A stretch of DNA of 64,000 bases. Origin: Limnomonas spitsbergensis. Its lineage: Eukaryota; Chlorophyta; Chlorophyceae; Chlamydomonadales. Positions 43,788-56,093 of the stretch are shown piece by piece. The notes below the pieces were generated by a model, which saw nothing but the letters and a program-made list of their open reading frames with translations, searched no databases and had not been told where the DNA came from. The stretch's first letter is position 1; the number at the start of each line of letters is the position of its first letter. The position numbers and the translations under genes are program-made. The stretch spans positions 2,057,001 to 2,121,000 of the forward strand of contig JAYJMM010000119.1 in assembly GCA_037349105.1 (NCBI GenBank), given 5' to 3'.

Positions 43788-46700
43788 GCGAACCCATCGG
43801 ACTCGTATGTGGTAGACAAGCAAATTGGGAAGGGTGCATACGGCGTCGCTTACACAGCCAAGCACAAGGTAATGAAAACCTGTTTCACGCTTCCGTAGGA
43901 GTGCATCCATGCGGTAAATCTATAATCCAACAAGTCATTACTGCTTCTGGTTTCAGTAAGGCTGAGCACCCCGCTGAATTTTAGCCCGTCCACCCATCCT
44001 TGTCAACCATACCATGCATGCCGACCAAAAGGGCACATGGAGGACATGCATGAACAGATGCTAACAGAACATCCATTGTGCGACCATGCGTGCATGCTGA
44101 AGCCAGCTTCCTATCATAGAAGTTTCGCATTGGCAGCCTCACAGATTCAACGCATGCAGCCAACATCGCATTTTCAAAGGTTTTCCAAGTGCCGAGTCCA
44201 CTGAAGGAGCTGTTCCGGGGGGGGGAAATCCACCAAAAAGCGACCAGCCTCACCAAGGCTCTAGGCCTATCCTCTCTGAAACACACACACACACCTCGTT
44301 GCTCCTTGGCTTTCACGCACGTACATAATTTTTCACGCCAGGGCGGAAGTTGTATTGATAGATGAAGTGTGCGTCACGGGCTCTTGGCCTAGCATTCCTG
44401 CACAATTTCTTGCTGGTCCCCATTGCATTCACAATCCAGACAATTCTGGATTTCAAACCTCACCAAGTGGGGGGTTCAATTCTCAAGGAACCTTAAGATC
44501 CAATGCTGAACCGCAAACAGGATCCAATCTGCCCTCTCATACTTGTCTTGAAAAAGTCGCTCTCTCCCGTAACCGGTATCATAAAAATTCCCTGGTACCC
44601 TGTTACCCTGGCATCGTCGAAAATTCCCTTTGGCAATTGGGCATATTTGGGGGTCTTGAAATGCCATTTTGTTAATGGACGTGGAGAGGCAGGGATGATT
44701 TCAGAGAGGTACAGCACCTCGACCTCTAGAGCAACCACCTCGCAGGCTACACTGATCCATTGCTCATGTTGGGGCAATTCAGATTCATCACGGACATCAG
44801 CATGGGTGGAGGGCTGTTACATTAAGCCCCGCTACTTGGACCTTCTGCAGTCCTGCTGTAGGCCGGTGCAGGTGTTGTCCGGATTCGCCCACTGGCTGCC
44901 CAGCGGCCTGCCAAAGGTGGTCCGGTGCAAGCCAAACTTGACAGGGGCGGTGAAGAGCCCGGCATGGCTTTAACTTGTATCCTTAACCCTAAACCCTTAG
45001 GGCATTAGCCCTAAACCCTGAAAGACTGTCCCCTGCCGTATGCAGGTCACAGGCACCAAATGCGTGCTAAAAAAGGTGAAGCTTGCGCGTCAAAGCCACA
45101 AGGAGCGTCAGGCCAGCCTAATGGAGCTGCTCATCCTGTCCAACCTAAGGCATCGGAATGTGCTAACCTACCTGGATGCATGGGTTGAAGCAGGCTGTAC
45201 ATCTTGCATGGTGCGCACCGGGCTGTACATCTTGCATGGTATGCATCAGGCGGTACATCGTGCATGGTATGCACCAGGCGGTACATCTTGCATGGTATGG
45301 GCCAAACTGTACATCTTGCATGGTATGCGCCAGGCGGTATATTGTGCAAGATATAAGCCAGGCGGTACATATTGCATGGTATGGGCGAGGCGGTACACAA
45401 TGCATGGTATGCGCCAGGCGGTACATCTTGCATGGTATATGCCAGGCGGTACATCTTGCATGGTATGCGCCAAGCGGTATATATTGAAAAACATGCGCCA
45501 GGCGGCACATGTTGCATGGTATTCCCCATGCAATTAAAAATACCGTGAAGCAAGCAGCGGTGGAGAGGGTGACGGATGTTGAGATGTTTCAGGGGTTTGG
45601 GGGACATGCTTATCGGCCGTGAAGCGGTAGATAGGGTCCGCCTAAGAGCGGGCATGAAATTATGGCTTTTGCCCACTCCAGTATTTTGAACAGGGCCTGG
45701 CAAATCATGCAACTGAGAAAGCTTGAAGACCTAAGAAAAACTTGAAAGTCGTGGTTGTGGAATATGTGAAGTGCAAATCCGCTGTGACAGCAGGGGACAC
45801 CTGAACGCACCCTGCTGCAGCTACTGATGCCTCATTTCTTCCCTAAATCAAATCTGGTGACAGCTGATGACAGGCGGTGTTGTGGCTGCTCTCAGGTGGT
45901 TGAGCTGTGTGAGAATGGGGATCTCATGTCGCAGCTCCGGATCCGGGTGCAGTCTCAGGTCTACTTCCACGAAAAGCACCTCCAGGAGATGCTGGTCCAG
46001 GTGCGGACGGTAAAGAAACCAATATTGATTTGGATTTTGTCTAAAAGTCCCCAAATGATGCGCTCATTTTTCAATCCTGCATCATATATGGTACTTTAGA
46101 CAAAGTCCAAATGCATAATCCACGCCAGATTGTTGATTTAAAAAGCTTATACAGGGTTCCTGGGATAGCCAGGGTCCACACTCCAGACCATGCATATGGG
46201 TCAACATGGGAGAGGCGCTCAATCCATGCCGTAGATTTACTTTGCCATCACTCACAATTAACGCTGTTTGGGGTTGAGGGATCCATGGATTTACTAATTG
46301 GTTGTTGTCGACGCCGTTCTTCAGTCGGAAATTAAGAGTTTTTGTCGACAGTCTGCCCTGAGGGCAACATTGAAAGAAATCATACTTTGATACCCGAGGG
46401 TAGGCAAATCAAATATACGGTCTGCCCCAGTCCTCGATTGTCCCTGCATTCAAAGGTTCCCTACTCGCAATGGATTTCAGCATCACCCAAGGGCAATGTG
46501 CGCGCGTTTCATGGCCCTCCGGACTTTTGTGCGCCCCGACAGCCTAGTTTAGGGTTTTAGGGGTTTAGGGTTACGATGGGTTTGAATCAGGTCATCCTGA
46601 GCATGATCGTTCCCTCCCTTCTGGCTGCTGCAGCTTGCGTCCGGCCTGTCTTACCTCCACCGGAACAACATCGCGCACCGGGACATCAAGAGCGGGAATG

Positions 46701-49700
46701 TGTTTGTGTCGGAAGGTCGGTCGGCCACTGAGCTGTCATGGGCAGGTTGTGATCCACCGCCAATGGACATTTTATGGACTGGACTGACTGGATATTGAGT
46801 GATTTGAATCTGAGGCTTCGTGAGTGCCTGGGTTGTGGGTCAACAAAATTGTCTCTCTTGTCAATCAAACTCTGAAAATTTGCTTGCTTGAATCAGGGAA
46901 GGGTGGAATGAATCGTTTCTGCAAGCAAATCTTGCACGCAACAATTGAAAATATCATTTGCTGTAGTTGAGCGAGACATATGAACACCCAGCTTACAAAT
47001 GGACTCTGACGTAACTCCTTATAACTAGCCTCTACATCTGCCCTTCCAATTCGTAACGCCCGTTCCTTTCAAAATGGACCCGGCTGCCTGGCCGGAGTGC
47101 CCCACCCCCCCTTTTTTGTGGGGATCCAGGCCGTTCCAGGGTAAGACGCTGTTCCAGCAGCCCAGCCTGATGCCCTCCTCCGCTTCCTTGCGCTCCCTGT
47201 CAACAGATGGATGTCTGAAACTGGCAGATTTTGGACTGGCCACCATCCTGGACTCAAAAGAGCCGTTGTCATCCACGATGGTCGGCACGCCTAACTACAT
47301 GTGAGTGAGGGGGTTGAGGGCTGAGTGAAAAATCCTAAACCCTAAATTAGGCCAAGGGAGCAAGGGGATCATCTCTCAGGCCCTACGCACTGTGAGGAGG
47401 GTCGAGGGGCAGGAGGCCACCTCTCAGCACCTGCCCTCCGGTGCACAAAAACCCTGAACCCTGAAGCTTCATCCCTTAACCCTGAACCTTAAAACCTTGA
47501 ACCCTGAACCTTAATTCCCTCAACCCTGAAGCTTAAAACCCGAAACCTTAAATCCCTTAACCCTGAACCTTAAAACCCTGAACACTTCACCTTAAATCTC
47601 TTAACCCTAAACCTTAAAATCCGAAACCTTAAATCTCTTTAGCCTGGACCTTAAAACCCCAAACCTTGAATCTCTGAACCCTGAACCCTAAACCTCAAAT
47701 CCCTACCCCGGCCCCCTGCCCCGGCCCTCAGGTGCCCTGAGATGCTCAAGGAGCAGCCCTACGGCGTCAAGAATGACATGTGGGCCCTTGGCTGCGTCAT
47801 GTACGAGCTATCCGCGCTCAAGCCTGCCTTCCAAGCCTTCAACATGGACGGCCTCGTGAGGAAGATCACCTCGGGGCCAACCCCCCTGCTGCCCACACAC
47901 TACAGGCAGGTCTCAGCTCCAGACTGTTTGGGTGTCGGAGGACGATGGTCTGCTTTAAAAGGAGGTTGAGAAAGGAGGGATTTGAGTACGAACGCCTGTA
48001 TATCAGGGCACAATTCTGTGGCAGGTTAGAGAGGGTACATGGCTATACACGATACCACCATCGCTCTGCTGCAAACGCGAGGCAGGTTGGTTGCAAGGGG
48101 CTGTACAGAAAGGAAGCAGAAATCGCGTATAAGGTATGTAGAATCCCCCTGCTGCCCGCAACTTTCAGGTGGGCCAGGTCAGGGCTAGAGGAGGTCCAGA
48201 CACAACTTGACTGTCATCTGTGATGCCCTCAGTCCGGTGAATGAACTGACGCGGACCCCTTCAGCACCCTCACCACCATGATCTGGTCAAAGTAACGGAC
48301 GAGGCAGCGTCCAGCTCCTGTCCAGGGTCCAGAAATAAGCTGTGAGCTGGGAGATGAAAACTTGTGGCACTGGTGGTTCTGAGACTGATACGAAATGAAA
48401 CTGCAACTGCATCTGAGACTGAGATCAATTGCAACTGAGACTGGGACTGAATTACGCTGAAAGGCACTGAAAGTGAGACTGAATTAAACTGAGACTGGGA
48501 CTGAATTAAACTGAGACTGGGACTGAATTACGCTGAAAGGCACTGAAAGTGAGACTGAATTGCACTGAGACTGGGACTGAATTGCACTGAGACTGGGACT
48601 GAATTGCACTGAGACTGGGACTGAATTGCACTGAGACTGGGACTGAATTGCACTGAGACTGGGACTGAATTGCACTGAGACTGGGACTGAATTGCACTGA
48701 GACTGGGACTGAATTGCACTGAGACTGGGACTGAATTGCACTGAGACTGGGACTGAATTGCACTGAGACTGGGACTGAATTGCACTGAGACTGGGACTGA
48801 ATTGCACTGAGACTGGGACTGAATTGCACTGAGACTGGGACTGAATTACACTGAAACTGACACTGAATTACACTGAAACTGAGACTGGGACTTCATGCTG
48901 CAGCGATGATTGGAGGGCCATGGTGCGCTCCCTGCTGTCGAAGGATGATGCTTCACGGCCCTCAGCCGATGTCATACTCGGCCTGCCTTGGCTCCAGGTA
49001 AAAAAATGAACAGGGTCGTGGCTAGCTGGCCAGCGCTGAACATATGAGCCCTCTTCGGTGGCCTCCTTGATGCCTTTATATCACCCTTTAGGGTTTAGGG
49101 TTCAACACGGCGGGCCTTCACCCCTTGGGGAATCCCTGTGGGGTCTCCCCAAGGGATCTCCAGAGGGAGGTAAGGAGTAAGGCCCCGCGCACCTGCCAGA
49201 TTGCAGGCTAGAGGACCGAGGCTACGTTGTTTTGAATGCGCTTTTGATCGGGAACGAGCATGGCCGTGGTGACCCCACGCCCTCGGCGGAGTTCTTCCTC
49301 AGTCTGCCATGGCAATAAACTCTAATTTCTGCTGAAAACCTGCCACAGGTCAAGGGGCGTATGCACAGATCGTCCCAAATTCAGTGCTGACTGGTTTGAT
49401 CAATGAAAAAAATGCCTCCCCCCCTCCCCCCCTCTCCCCCCCTATCTGCTGGCGTGCAGCCTGCTATTCAAAGTGTATCGACACAGTTTGGTCCACCGCT
49501 GCCGTTTGGCGCCGATGAACTGGTCGTCATTCGCGAGCTGCCCGCCCCCATTGCAAGACTGGCAGATCTGTTCCAGAAGCAGGAAATGGAAGCTGAGGTC
49601 AAAGCAGCGGAGAAGACCGTGCACATGAAGGAGCAGCAGGTCGGGATGTGGTAGCTGCCTAGGGGGGATCTGGTAGCTGTCTAGGGGGGGATCTGGTAGG

Positions 49701-52700
49701 TGCTTAGGGGGGATCTGGTAGCTGTCTAGGGGGGATGTGGTAGCTGTCTAGGGGGGATCTGGTAGCTGTCTAGGGGGGATCTGGTAGGTGCCTAGGGAAG
49801 AAGTTACTTGTGAGGTGGCTCATATATGCAGCATGCATGTAGGCGGCCTGCAAAGAGAACTCATAATTTTGTTTCCCTACTTTTTGCAGTTATGAAAGAA
49901 GGTTAGTTGTGATGAGAGCCTTGCGCCTTGCCTGAATCGTATGCCCATCCGACCCCCAGTCACTGCGCCCTCCTCTGCTGGTCGTCCTTATTTGTATGTG
50001 CGTGGTGCGCCAGGCAAAATTTGCGCCTCGAGCTCTCAAGGACCGTGCAGAGCTGGAGAAGGCCGAAGCACTCAAGGTCGCGGCTGCTGTCAAAGCTAAG
50101 ATGGTCAAAAAGGCTGCGGGGGGGACGGCAGTGGGCAGAGCGGTTGTGCCGCGGCTGGCCGCGCCCGTCGCGCCCAAGCCTGCTACTTCCGGGCGGAGTG
50201 CGGCCTCCTCCAGCCCACGGGCAGTCCAAGGGGGTGGCGAGCCAGGGCAGCTTCTGAGCAGCCCCAGGGAGAGGACCTTGCCTTGCAGCCCCCGGATAGC
50301 CGGAGGAAGCAATTCAATGGCAGGACCTCCCAGGTACTACTGCGCTCTGCTTAGGACATGGAATATAGATGAGAGCATCGCAGTCAAACAATACCTGCCT
50401 AGCTCAGTACTATCAGGGCCTCGTCCTCTTAGCCTCAAGATATGATACATTATATACTATAACTATGTACAGCTATGTACGTGTGTACAGCAATGTACGT
50501 CTGTACAGCATTACACCTGGTAGCATCCAGGGTCCCACAGGCACTGCATAATTGTTTGAGGAAGATCTTTCCCCCGTAAGTTGACTTCCCGATCACATAG
50601 ATTTGAAGGGGTGGGTGAGAGGATCACTTGTAGCCGAGTTGATTTAAGCGCACCCATCCTGACCCAGTCTGTCTGAAATCTCCTCATGTCTCCTGCCTGC
50701 CCTGGCTGCTCACTCTTCACCGCGCTGCCTGATCGCAGTCCTAAGGACCGCAAGGCTGCCGGAGGCGGCTCGGCGGGCAGCCCGCGTGGCAAGAGGGCCG
50801 CCCTTAGTGCGGACGCAACCCCAGCCAGCCCGCGAGGAGGTGCGGGCAGCGGCAGGAGCACAGTCTCTTCGGCCGCCTCTGGCAGCAAAGCCACCGTGAC
50901 GTCGAGAGCAGCGCCAAAGCCGGCCGCTGTTGCTGCAGGTCCATTAGCGCCTCCTAGGAAGCCTGCTGTGCCGACCAGGGCAGGTATGGCTAGTGCGTGG
51001 GGAGCAGCGGGTGGGAGTGCAGCACCCTCTATCTCCAAGGGAGCCTCCGCTAGGAAACACAGCTCAGGAGCAGCCACCGCAGCTGCCGCAAATGGCAAGG
51101 GCCCGCTGCCCCGATCTACCTCCGCTGCGTCAGTGGGGGTGGGAGCCTCTCGGGTGGCAGCAGCGGCGTCGGCTGGCGCGCCCCAAGCTGCTGCACCCAC
51201 CCATTCAGCAACAGCAGGGATGACGATCGGTCGCTCAACCATCGTTAAGAGCTCTGCGCCTGCCAAGCCACCAGCAGCCTCGGGCGGAGATCCGGCAGGT
51301 AGGCGCAGGCGTTGCTTTTACACATGCACGTTGGGTGCGACTTGCGCGCGCATACCGTAGATGTGAACCGATTTCCCAGAGGTGTGAATTGATTTTCTTT
51401 TTTGCCTGCCTGCCTGTACCACTGCCTCCACAGCAGCATTCAATGACCCCTACTACCACAAGACATAGATTGAGGGATCCTCCAGTCGTAGGTCAGACAT
51501 AGGAGACCATGCCTGCCATGTAATAGCCTCCTGCTGATGATCCGTGTTGCGATTGCAGGCGGGGCAACGACTAGTGGCACTAACAAGGTCTGGCGAAAGT
51601 CGATGCCTGGCCTAGTTATTTCAGGTAGGGCCTCAACTGTACCACGCACAGCCCTGACAATGCAGCCCTCTTGTGTGAGTTTCCTTTTCTGTTCACATGT
51701 CGAATTTCTCGCAAGTCAAGTCTGAATATTATCATAGTTCTCGGGATGTGTTGGCATGTGTTGCATCTGAAAACGGTCTCCGGAAATCTAGGGCTTGCGT
51801 TTTGGGGCTGGCACTGCAGCTTGTCAATCCCGCACCTGACTTTCTGCTACTTCAGTCATTCTTCAACTTTTGAGAGCATATGTCTGGTTTTTGCTGCTTC
51901 ATCTCAGATTCAGCCTCTGAAACTTCAATCTTACTTACTGAAAACCTTGATCTTACTTGCTGCTTCAGCCTTTGAAAAACCCATACCTGATCGTTGGTTG
52001 TCTCAGCCTCTGAAAACCTAGATCCGACTTTTGGCTGGGTCAGCCAAGGTCAGCCCCTGAAAAGCTGCATGTTCTTTTTTTTTGCTTCAGAGTATGAAGA
52101 TGACGGGGCTGCAGCAATGCATCCATTATGTTCCACATTCTCAGTACCTGCCGTCAGCCGGGAAGGAGATTCATCAGGTGGGACCTGGCGGGGGGGGGGG
52201 GGGGGAGGATACATCACCCGAATCATCGTTTGTTCATGAATCATGGTGTTGAATTTTGGAGGGTTTTAAATGTTGCAATGTTGCAACCTTCCAGACGAAC
52301 GATTCGATCTTTATCCTCGTCGTCATCCTTTTCGAATCCCGATTCTTGTCGTCCTCTTGGATCACTCCGCAGGCACATCTGGATCTCGGCCTGGGCCTCC
52401 ACCCGCTGCATCCACCTCCACATACAGCACTGCCAGCATCAGACCCCCCCTCCCACCGCCCCAGCAGCCACGACCCCACCACCAAGGTGTGGGCAGTGCC
52501 TCAGGCCGGGGGACGGTGCCTCCCCAAGGCGGCGCTGCTCCCCCGCCCCCAGCATCGCCTGGTTCCCCGCGGAAGCAAGCCTGGGGATCGTCTGAAGGGT
52601 CAGGTCCTATGCTAAAGCCAGACCCCATCAAGGACACAGAGGCAGGGACACCCCAGATGGTCGTTGGGGGGGTGCGCAATGCTACACGGAGAGTCACAGA

Positions 52701-52704
52701 GTAG
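43788..52704 (+). CDS. NEK-like (NIMA-related) serine/threonine protein kinase
   Basis: Thirteen exons in continuous phase: 43788-43868, 45046-45210, 45896-46000, 46634-46715, 47207-47300, 47732-47905, 48904-48997, 49460-49639, 50014-50333, 50739-51298, 51559-51624, 52091-52177, 52373-52704 (779 residues visible; the initiator exon was not found). Kinase domain, residues ~7-260: Gly-loop GKGAYGVAY, lysine in CVLKKVKL (K36), αC glutamate in SLMELLILSNL, LHRNNIAHRDIKSGN (D134), LADFGLAT (D152), GTPNYMCPEM and DMWALGCVMYEL. The activation segment and a HYSDDWRAMVRSLLSKD block are typical of the NEK family, which acts in cilia, centrosomes and mitosis. A short helical segment rich in Glu/Lys follows, then a ~450-residue Ala/Ser/Pro-rich disordered tail. 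Intron 6 seems to use a GC donor (tacag|gcaggt), because only this keeps the conserved HYSDDW block in frame. Confidence 0.9.
45190..45532. repeat. 28-bp donor-derived minisatellite at NEK exon 2
   Basis: Twelve head-to-tail units with starts at 45197, 45225, 45253 ... 45505, perfectly 28 bp apart. Unit 1 is the coding end of exon 2 (tgtacatcttgcatg) plus its donor gtgcgc. Units 2-12 restate gtacatcttgcatg and gtatgc, i.e. a potential donor each. The exon frame stays open through the whole array to 45537 (84-bp super-period). Confidence 0.97.
47330..47725. repeat. Degenerate telomere-like repeat (ccctgaaccttaaaac) in NEK intron 5
   Basis: About 20 irregular units derived from aaccct/gaacctt, filling most of the intron up to its acceptor. 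Similar short stretches of ttagggttt occur in other introns (about 25750, 44995, 46550, 49090). Confidence 0.8.
48365..48893. repeat. 22-bp minisatellite (gactgggactgaattgcactga) in NEK intron 6
   Basis: About 16 near-identical copies between 48505 and 48850, with degenerate flanks. The last unit runs into the acceptor region (gagactgggacttcatgctgcag) of exon 7. Confidence 0.95.
49640..49800. repeat. 22-bp repeat directly after NEK exon 8
   Basis: ggtagctgtctaggggggatct is repeated about seven times, starting within 10 bp of the exon 8 donor (gtcggg). Confidence 0.9.
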
Positions 52705-53776
52705 ACAGGTGGACAGGGGGGGGACCATGAGAGAGGGCACTTAATGGGCGGGGGGGGGGTATTATGTTTTGTTTACTCCTTTATGTCTCCTTTTTGTTCA
52801 TGTTGCAGCGTTACAATTTTTATGTCCTACCATGCAACTCGGAATGTGATTTGTGACCCTCCGGTCCATTGAACATCCTTAGGATGGACTGTAAATTGGG
52901 GGGGGGGGGTAATATGTCGTAACTACCGTACAAGTAACATCTTGAATACCGGTATCGGATTGAGGATATGCTGACAATCTCAAGCTGGATGGACTTTAAG
53001 TCCCCACTACCTGCCTGCATTGGATTTAAATTCCAGATTTTGATCAGCTAAATCGAGGGGGGGCAGAAAAAAAATTATGGACCTCATCCCCCCTTTCAAA
53101 ACTCATCCGTTTGACATGGGAGTTGCACCTAAGGACTTTTGGGAGGGTATTTCGGCTTCAAGAAAAAAAGCAAGCGTTATTTTAGGGCTGACCCCCCCCC
53201 CTCCTAGTTTGACATGCGTTGACCGGGTACTTAACGATGACCAATGACCATGCATAGGGGGTCGTTGGAAAGCCCTGGCCCTTCCCTCGGGAGTGAGATC
53301 TTCATGTCATGCAGTTTTCTCGGGGCTGCGATGTTATTCGCAGAATGAGCTTTTGTGAAATCTACGAAATTCTCATTGTTTGGCTTTCTGTTACTCAGTC
53401 ACCGTTGGGCCAAAAAGCATTTTAAGACCAGATATGGAAAGCTCTCGTCAAGCTCCATACTTTTCGAGGATGGGGTGTTTTTAGTTTTTCTTTGCCCCCC
53501 CCTCGAGCTAAATTACGTTTCGCTGCAAAAGCATGGCAAGCAAGTCTTCCTAATCCCACGTTACACATGTACCGCACGTGGAGGCCGTGGTAAGCTGCAT
53601 GTTGCCTTTGTAGGCTTCACCAATGCCTATTGGGGGGGGGTATTCAGGGTTCCCACCTAATCACTGGGTGGCCCCCCAGCCAGTAAGACTGCCACAGGGG
53701 CAACTATGGTGGCCTCTGTCATGCCACCTTCACATGCCATCATGCCTGTTATGCGCTTTGCAAGCCACTTGCAGCC
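52705..53776. other. No gene recognised
   Basis: 3' flank of the kinase gene, with several poly-G/poly-C runs (about 52750-52759, 52900-52909, 53193-53201). No convincing ORF. Confidence 0.4.
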
Positions 53777-54259
53777 TTGTGTTTGGCAGGGAGCGTTGAG
53801 CTGGAGATGGGACGACAACTTCTATACTTAAATCACCTCTTCATGCTAGCAAGCAGCCTAGCTGGGCTGCGTCGCATGCTTAATGCCCTTCATGAGTACG
53901 CAATTGATAAACACCTCCAGGTGGACGTCAGTAGGACAGAGATAAAGGAGTTTGGCAGCCATTTAGCAGCGCAGCGCCGACAGCTAGTACGAGTCTGTAC
54001 ATATGGCCCAGCACGTCCAATAATTCAAGTTCTTGGGAGCCATTCAGCACGAATGCGGCAAATGAGGAAAGCCGTGCAAGATAGAGAGGCACCTTTGGTT
54101 GCCACGCTGCAGCGTGTTTGCCGTGTAATTGTCAAAGTGCATCATCCGCTAACAAGAATCCGGCTATCGGCTGTATTTGCAGCGCCTACAGGGAACTACA
54201 GAGATGGGCATGTGCCACTAGTGACTAAGGCACTGCCTAAGGAGCAGGATAAAGTCTAG
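53777..54259 (+). pseudogene. LINE-type reverse transcriptase fragment (relic)
   Basis: The 160-codon ORF contains LLYLNHLFMLASSLAGLRRM, then LNALHEYAIDKHLQVDVSRT and EIKEFGSH. This is the post-catalytic part of a non-LTR retrotransposon RT: the strand with Y-x-D-D, then the S-x-x-G-L-x-x-L-L-x-x-L helix and the L-x-V-N-x-x-K-T-E strand. The catalytic YADD is replaced by YLNH, so this copy cannot be active. Nothing upstream restores the fingers and palm, and no endonuclease domain is visible. Downstream sequence soon loses similarity to the family. Confidence 0.65.
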
Positions 54260-56093
54260 CCTACTTCAACACCTGCGCCAGGCTGTAGTGTTACTTGCCT
54301 CCGCTGCCAGCTAGGAGTTCATGACTCATGAGGGAGCTGCAGGTTTCGCCGTTGCAACGAGACCGGTGCGTGGCAGCATGAACCCCGCTGCTGCGATGCA
54401 GCAGTGGCACAGGCAGCATAGTAAGACAGCCCCACTCATGGCGGCAGCTATAGCGGCCGAAATGCAGCTGCGACATAAGACATGAGGGCGCACATGGTGC
54501 AGTGAACTGATGGGGCCCAAGGAGTTGGAGCGGAGAGCAGCTGTCCCCAAACTGTCTCGGGCTGTCTCTGCCTCTTAGGCGCAACCAGTGCCAGAGGTGC
54601 TGCAGCTAGTGGAAGCAGCACCTTAAAGCAGGTGCAACTGAAGGTGACTGGCAGAGAGGTCCCAGGGACCCAGCCACCGAGCACAGGTCTGCAACCGCCA
54701 ACCGAGCGGCCGAGCCTCGTTTTAGCCCACAGTCGGCGCATGCCCGGAGCTGCACCAGCAACAGGGCATGTGCTCGTGTGCCCTTCCTGTTTCTGATCAC
54801 CTTTTGTCAGCTGACAACAAGGGCCACAAGCGCAGCCGAACTGCTTGTGTGTTTGCGTCTCAGGTTTCCAGGGGTTGGGCGGCTGCCTGACACTTTATAC
54901 AGTCCAAGCAAAAGAAAGTGCCTAATCCTGCGAACGATCTACCCCGATTTGAGCGATCCAATCTGAGAAGCTTCTACTAAACATCGATTGCCGCACTACG
55001 ACATCTAGCGAAGGGCAGCTCAAGACATATTTCATGACCTACACAAACACAGTATTTTTCCCGCGCCGAGCGAAGCACGGTCCCGAACTGACGCCACGGA
55101 TGCAGATCCCTCTCTTATAGAATCGATACGAGCGATCACCTGGCCTGTGGCGTCTGACAAGATCTCGAAGGTGCAGTAACAGCCGATACCTTGATTGAGA
55201 CCAGGACTAGCGCACCTATGTCCTCCCCTCCTTAAGTTCATTGTCATCTCAACCTTAGGGTGATTAAGCGTGATTGGGCATGCTCAGAAATGTGCACTGT
55301 CCAGCTAGGATCCAACGATCCTGTATTGCTGGTTAAATTGTGAGCCAGAGGATAAGCAAAGGGAACGATGGAAGGGAAGATTAGTGCGGGCTTTTCTTGG
55401 CTCTGTATCGGCTTGCATGAACTCTACATGGGGCCAGGACACTGCATGAACTCAGCATGGGCTTGAATGGATTCTACATGGGCCTGCATAAGTATTTACC
55501 TAAAACGCAGTTGACTGTATTCTATCACACACTGAAGGTTATGGAGGACCGTATTGTACGGTATTCCAAACTAGCATGTTTGGAGAGACGTGGCACACTT
55601 GGATCTAAAGGACCCACACGCTGCTTGTTTCCTGTAGGTTTCCCTGCGTCTTTTGTACCAACAAAACTCCTAGAGTGAACTCCACGGCTCCTTACGCACT
55701 GTTTCAAGGATACCATCCCTGTCCGACAAAACAGCAGCGTTATGGAGCTGTGAGTCCCTGACTCAATATTGCCTACCGGTGCATGAGCATGAGATTCACC
55801 AAGGGTTCGCTTAACCAAGCCGTGGGTGACGATGTGCAGACATTGATAGGTATCGCATGGCTGAGTCCATGTAAAACATGTCTGTACCGTAGCTTTGATT
55901 TGCCTTCCCTAGGGTATGATAAACGATTTCTTTGTATGCGGCCCTTAGTACAAATTATCCTCCCAACCTCTTAACTTCTGACTGAAAACTGGCGTCGACG
56001 ACCAATAAATAGTGTATTCAAGGGTCCCTAAACCCCAAACAACATAAATTATGAGGGAAGGCTAAGGAAATCTAAACCTGCATATGTGACTGG
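54260..56093. other. No gene recognised
   Basis: Minus-strand ORFs at 54.3-54.8 kb are Cys/Ser/Leu-rich and unlike known domains. A loosely repeated phrase (gcatgaactctacatggg / gcatgaactcagcatgggc / aatggattctacatggg) lies at 55416-55490. It may hold the upstream exon or promoter of the TIR gene. Confidence 0.4.

Noticed and set aside
45131..45712. Minus-strand 193-codon ORF and related frames
   Set aside because: Translation of the 28-bp donor-derived array; not independent genes.
47330..47725. Interstitial telomere
   Set aside because: Units are too irregular (ccctgaaccttaaaac) and intronic; similar phrases are scattered through many introns here.
48484..48829. QCNSVPVSVQFSPSLSAIQS-type ORFs on minus
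   Set aside because: Translation of the 22-bp satellite in NEK intron 6.
54291..54800. Minus-strand Cys/Ser/Leu-rich ORFs
   Set aside because: No domain, no splice continuity, and overlapping frames of similar length; not supportable as a gene.
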